Below are positions 59,717 through 64,000 of a stretch of 64,000 nucleotides of DNA, one piece after another. Each line of letters starts with the position of its first letter. Position 1 is the first letter of the stretch. Position numbers and translations under genes: made by a program. The DNA lies in contig NC_092795.1 of NCBI RefSeq assembly GCF_918797505.1, positions 35,327,131 through 35,391,130 on the forward strand, given 5' to 3'. Below the pieces are notes generated by a model. It ran no database searches and was not told the DNA's origin. It was given only the letters and a program-made list of their open reading frames with translations. The stretch comes from Bemisia tabaci. Lineage: Eukaryota; Arthropoda; Insecta; Hemiptera; Aleyrodidae.

Positions 59717-60074
59717 CCCACGCGGAAAAAATTATCTTGCTGATTTAACCATTCCATTGCTAAAAAAAGTGACTGCAATGTATCAATGTAGATTTTACAG
59801 CACAAAAATGCTACTTTAAACACCCCCGTGGTTAAATTAGCTTACAATTCATCGCTTGGCTGACATAAGGGCGTAACTACACATTGAGATGAGCCCGGAA
59901 AAGCATTGGGTTGTATGGACGACAGGGGTCATTGCAGAGTGTAGTTACGCCCTTATGCCAGGAGCGCAACGAATAGTGGTTATTTTCGTGTTGTAAAATC
60001 TATGTTGAAACATTGCAGTCACTTTTTTTAGCAATTGAATTGTTAAATCAGCAATTTAATTTTTTCCGTGTGGG
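59717..60074. mobile_element. MITE family 5 (CCCACGCGGAAAAA ends)
   Basis: 358 bp. The left arm CCCACGCGGAAAAAATTATC pairs with the right arm AATTTAATTTTTTCCGTGTGGG. Nested inverted blocks include AAAAAAAGTGACTGCAATGT and CATAAGGGCGTAACTACACA with their complements. It is near-palindromic over most of its length. Confidence 0.8.
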
Positions 60075-62050
60075 ACGTCATCATACACGAGTATCATCCT
60101 GAATTTAAATTTTTTGTAAAATATTTTGTACTCACAGGATGAACCTAAATTACGAGTATGGTGTTTGTGGAAGCTTACCGTAGAGAAACTCCTCCGATGG
60201 TCTCAACAAAAAACTAAATCTTCTCTGACACCGACAGAGCACTGGACAAACTATGTGGCCAAGCAAAAAATAAATGACTTCAAATGCATTTGATCTGTGG
60301 AGACTGTACTTGCGACCTTTCAAGAGTGGGTCGCCTCTGATTAAGAATTCAAGATCAACCACGTTGGCTGAAGTGCAGTGAGATTTTGCAAAATAAGACC
60401 CCCGAGGAATATGTAATTTTGATTATAAAATAAGGGCAAGAGCTGTGTAGCTTTCCAAAAGTTAAAACATCGATCCAATTGACATTCATGACGGACCTGG
60501 ATATCCACTGCAAGAAAAAACCAAATAAATCTGATTCTTATCGGCAGCTACAGGTAAAACAAGCAGGAAGCTCCAACGCATTCGCGTCGGAGAGCGGCTC
60601 TGGCGACAGTAGTTGTAGTCAAGAATGAGGGCCTAGACACATTTTGTCACTGATGTACATTCCGACAACTGTCGATTCATGTTTTGTAACTTAGCAGATT
60701 TACGTAGCCGGTGTATAAATGTGTATTGGCCCTTGATATGCAGAATGCATGGCACTATCACTTGTTGTATACTTTTAATTTTGAAGGATCTTTGGAGGTC
60801 CGCATCCTAAAAAATCTTTCCCACAGTATTTTTTTTAACTTGTCGTTGTGATTGGGCGCCAATTTCTTTCAATTGAGTGATCATCTTCTTTTTTTGTCAA
60901 ATAACTAGTTTGTGCAACAATAAGACTGAAACTGACTGTAACTGAAATTTTGTCTTTTTAGATATTTGATTATTTTGTATTTATTAGATTGTATATTTTC
61001 ACAGCCCTGTGATAAGAAACTTTGGAATGCATGGTTGATAAGTCGTTTAGCGAGGCTGCAAAAAATTTGCATTTTTATATCTGAAATTGTAGGTAATGGT
61101 TTTGAATATCGAATTGCGATATATTACACGGTTAAGATAGGGCTATATGTCTTGTCGTAAGCGGCGACATAGAGTCGATGTCATTTCAATAATCGCCCCG
61201 ATGGCCACGGTAGTTGTTAGACGTTTACGGTTTCCTTGGTAACCTTTGTTTGCTATCAGCTGATATCGAGTAATATGACTAGGAAGCTCCAACCCAGTGG
61301 TTGGAGCTTCCTTAACCGCGAAAACTTTAAAATTCAAATTTTCAAATTTTGAACGTAAAGTACATTTTTTCCATCACGAGATTAAAGCACAGACAAGTTT
61401 TGAATTATTGACTGTATCACCATGATTCCAAAAATACACTACACAACATAGCATTGGCTAACAATAAAACAATATGCAATAAAATAAAGTCATGACAAGG
61501 AACATAGCCGAAAATGGCGCCGATTCCCATCAACCAACGCGCGGTCTCTCCAATGTAACATGGTCCAATGATACTCCCCAGCTGGGACCGTCCGGAATAG
61601 CAGCTCTAGTGCAAGCACCAGAGCCGCTAAAAGAGTAGCAGTAACATTAAAGGCAGAAAAAGATTTCAAAGAAATGTAAGATTTTAAATGTCAAATGAAC
61701 CTGATGTTTGACGGCAGCTACAGGTAAAAAAGAGTAGCAGTAACATTAAGAGCACAGAAAGATTTTAAAAAATGTTTCTCATCTTTCCTTTACTGCATTT
61801 TCTCATACTTAGAATTATTTCTATAATTTTTCAAAATTTGACAATGAAAGAGCCCTAGTAGCAGAGTTATATAAAAAATTTGTTTTTAAAAGTATAAACC
61901 GTAAATAACCACAAGCTAAAGAATATTCATTGTTTATGTAATGGATGTAAAGTTTTTTAGTTAAAAGTTTACTAAAAAACTTATTTTATTATGTAACCCT
62001 TAGTATAAAAGTTATATAACCAAATTCAAAGAGTGTATAAAATGAATTTT
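60075..62050. other. Gene-free repeat-bearing stretch
   Basis: Contains two similar pieces with GGCAGCTACAGGTAAAA (about 60,545 and 61,712), a repeated AGAGTAGCAGTAACATTAA (about 61,635 and 61,731), and a small hairpin GGAAGCTCCAACCCAGTGGTTGGAGCTTCC at about 61,282. No coding exon is seen. Confidence 0.5.
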
Positions 62051-62055
62051 CATTA

Positions 62056-62246
62056 TTCTTCCTGGCTGGTAGCGCACTCTAGTTATGAAGTGTGCAAGTT
62101 TTCATATGCGTTACTACCAGGTGGTGGATCATCGTAGAGTTGTGACTTACCTTAAATCCGCGCCGTCCTAGTCGGGATTAGAACCCACGCTTCGGGATGG
62201 AGTTGCAATCCGAAGTCCAGTACTTTACCACCAGACCAGCCAGGCT
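62056..62246 (-). mobile_element. tRNA-derived SINE
   Basis: On the minus strand the head reads GGCTGGTCTGGTGGTAAAGT (A box-like), then a stem-loop region and GGTTCTAATCCC (B box). It continues into an unrelated body with CACCACCTGGTAGTAACGC. The cloverleaf is imperfect, so it is not a functional tRNA. No poly(A) tail boundary is clear. Confidence 0.55.
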
Positions 62247-62299
62247 TGATATGAATGGGCCCCTAAATTCAATCTCTTAACTATCGCAGGCCTCTGAGT

Positions 62300-62940
62300 C
62301 CGTAATATTTTGTTTATTGACGGATTCTTATGATATTTTACCAGACTTTATTATTTATTATTTATTTATTTATTGTTTTTTATTTCATGATGTAATTTTT
62401 TCATTTTCATTTTTTTTAACTCTCTCTCATTTTTTTAGCTCTCTCTTTTTTTAACTATCATGATTTTTAACTATCATTTTTTCTAACTCTCTCTATTTTT
62501 TTTTAACTCTCATTTTTTTAACTCTCTCTCTCTCTCTATTTTTTAACTTTATAATTGCGTCTTTTTCCAGTTTTAATTATTTGGGCCTTTTTCTAGTTTG
62601 AATTTATGTCGATGTATTTATGTTATTTATTTATTATTATTATCATTTCCTTTTTTTTTAAATTTTTATAATATTAATTTAAACATTTTAAAAAAAATCA
62701 AAATTTTTAAAATAATATTTAATAATATTTTTAAAATATTAACAAAAATAATTATGATATACTTTAAAAATATTATAAAATATTATTTTAAAAATTTTAA
62801 TTTTTTATATTTTTAATATATTTTTAAAATGTTTTAAAAATATTCATTGATTGTATTTCAAAAGTACTTTTGAAAATATTTTAAAAATACATGAAAAACA
62901 TTTTAAAAATATATTAAATTTCAATATTTTTAAAATATTG
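62300..62940. repeat. AT-rich low-complexity block
   Basis: TAACTCTCTCT-type repeats give way to several hundred bases of A and T with many AATATTTTTAAAATATT palindromes. Open frames here are composition artefacts. Confidence 0.85.
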
Positions 62941-62948
62941 CTGTCTAA

Positions 62949-63000
62949 CTGGGCAGGGTTATGAGCCAGACACGCTACCAACTGAGGTAACAGGGCTCCT
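62949..63000 (-). repeat. Partial tRNA-like sequence (Met-like half)
   Basis: The minus strand reads GAGCCCTGTTACCTCAGTTG, then GTAGCGTGTCTGGCTCATAACC, like the 5' half of an initiator or elongator tRNA-Met with CAT in the loop. It has no T arm or B box, so it is a SINE head or tRNA fragment. Confidence 0.45.
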
Positions 63001-64000
63001 CGGATTGTGTGCCGAGATATCCCCTTTTAACTCGTCTCGGAGCCATTAGTACCTCTAATAATACCTATCCCACGCAGTCCGAGAGTCGAGGGTGTTCATT
63101 GAAATGAGATCATCATCATCATTCATGAAAATGAGATAGGTTTACGTTAAAGTCATTCAGGTCATTTATATAACAGTTATAATAAGCAAATTAAGCAAAA
63201 GGATACTATACGTATAAAGAAAATTTATAAAAACCCTTCCTCAATTATATAAATTTTATATAAACGTTATCTTCTGAAAATATGAATAATTATTTTCATG
63301 GGCATTTTATATAAAACTTATATACACGATATATAAACTTTAGTTAAAATGGTGATTATATAACCGGTATTAATTCCTTATACGTTTGTTAGGAAGGGGA
63401 AAGTGAATCATGCTACTAGGGAGAGACCAAAATGATACTACTACCAAAACTTCATTATTTACTGCTGCTGACACACGAGGAAGTATGACCCGAGATCAAT
63501 ACAGCGCATTTGCACATTTTTATGCATTGCACAGACAACGCATCATCAGGTTATAGGACATTTCGTCAACGATTTTTTGTCCGCGCACCTGTTTTTTCCA
63601 GTAATTTACGTCCACGCGTTTTTTCGGCACGGGAGTTTTGGTCCACGTACCAATATTGAGACCCAAAGTTAATTGGTCCACATGTAAATACAAACGACAA
63701 TTGCTCACGACGTTTTTGGATGAAAATGTATAATGTCTTGGAAGAATGAGGGTTTGCTTGTTTTTTTGTTTTGTCCGTTTGTTCCAACGGAGAATAATAT
63801 ATAGTTGAGAGTTTTGGTAAAAATGGGGGAGCCTCAATTCCATGAGACAAAATTCACCAATCTCTCTACACCTCTTTCGTGTAACAGGACTTAATTATCT
63901 TTCAAGAAATTCCCACCTTCTTATACCTGAACCGGATAAACCTCTATATTTGCCTCACCTAAAGGCTCTTAAATTTTTCCTGCGTACGATAAGTATCTTG
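63001..64000. other. Gene-free end of window
   Basis: AT-rich DNA with TATATAA-type runs (63,180-63,380), then a stretch with repeated GTCCACG/GTCCGCG words at 63,575-63,685 that may be a decayed repeat. No gene is supported. Confidence 0.4.

Noticed and set aside
62150..62235. Functional tRNA gene on the minus strand
   Set aside because: A and B boxes are present, but the acceptor and anticodon stems do not pair properly.
62598..62816. 72-aa ORF rich in Asn, Ile and Lys
   Set aside because: Pure composition effect of the AT-rich low-complexity block.
63520..63850. Overlapping minus frames of 94 and 107 aa
   Set aside because: Contain repeated words from a decayed repeat, with no domain or splice support.
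1..64000. CRISPR arrays, operons, ribosome binding sites, phage or plasmid origins
   Set aside because: None seen; gene structure is eukaryotic throughout.

Overview
The window looks like nuclear DNA of an arthropod, most likely a sap-feeding hemipteran; a whitefly (Bemisia-like) is my best guess. The reasons are AT-rich intergenic DNA crowded with short inverted-repeat transposons, small multi-exon genes with GT-AG introns, pacifastin-type protease inhibitors, an AAA-ATPase-like protein of a mostly microbial family, and a fungal/bacterial-style diterpene synthase next to an insect-type cytochrome P450. The species is inferred, not shown. Exon models below were built by hand from reading frame, splice sites and intron phase. 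No transcript was available.

Layout. 1-7.6 kb (+): two tandem pacifastin-domain genes; the first is cut by the window edge. 9.9-12.3 kb (-): a secreted, low-complexity protein with a 39-bp coding minisatellite. 12.9-13.85 kb (-): two identical tRNA-Phe(GAA) genes. 14.9-25.6 kb (-): a nine-exon amino-acid transporter (AAAP family, 557 aa). 25.6-30.3 kb: repeats, including a hAT element with a clear 8-bp target duplication. 30.3-32.3 kb (+): an AAA-ATPase-like protein. 34.1-40.9 kb (+): an eight-exon lineage-specific protein ending in one fibronectin type III domain. 43.3-46.2 kb (-): a four-exon small secreted protein. 46.4-57.4 kb (-): a truncated diterpene synthase copy, a four-exon P450 and a full-length 882-aa diterpene synthase. 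57.4-64 kb: no recognisable gene; MITEs, SINE-like tRNA-derived sequence and AT-rich low-complexity DNA.

The most interesting part is 46-57 kb. A terpene synthase with an apparently dead class II (DxDD) site but an intact class I (DDxxD) site lies on the same strand as a complete P450, flanked by a partial duplicate of the synthase. This resembles the terpene synthase + P450 gene pairs of plant and fungal diterpenoid pathways, here inside an animal-type gene landscape. That the two act in one pathway is inference from position only.

At least seven non-autonomous DNA transposon families occur. Two share CACTG termini and 2-bp target duplications. Others are hAT-like with 8-bp duplications.
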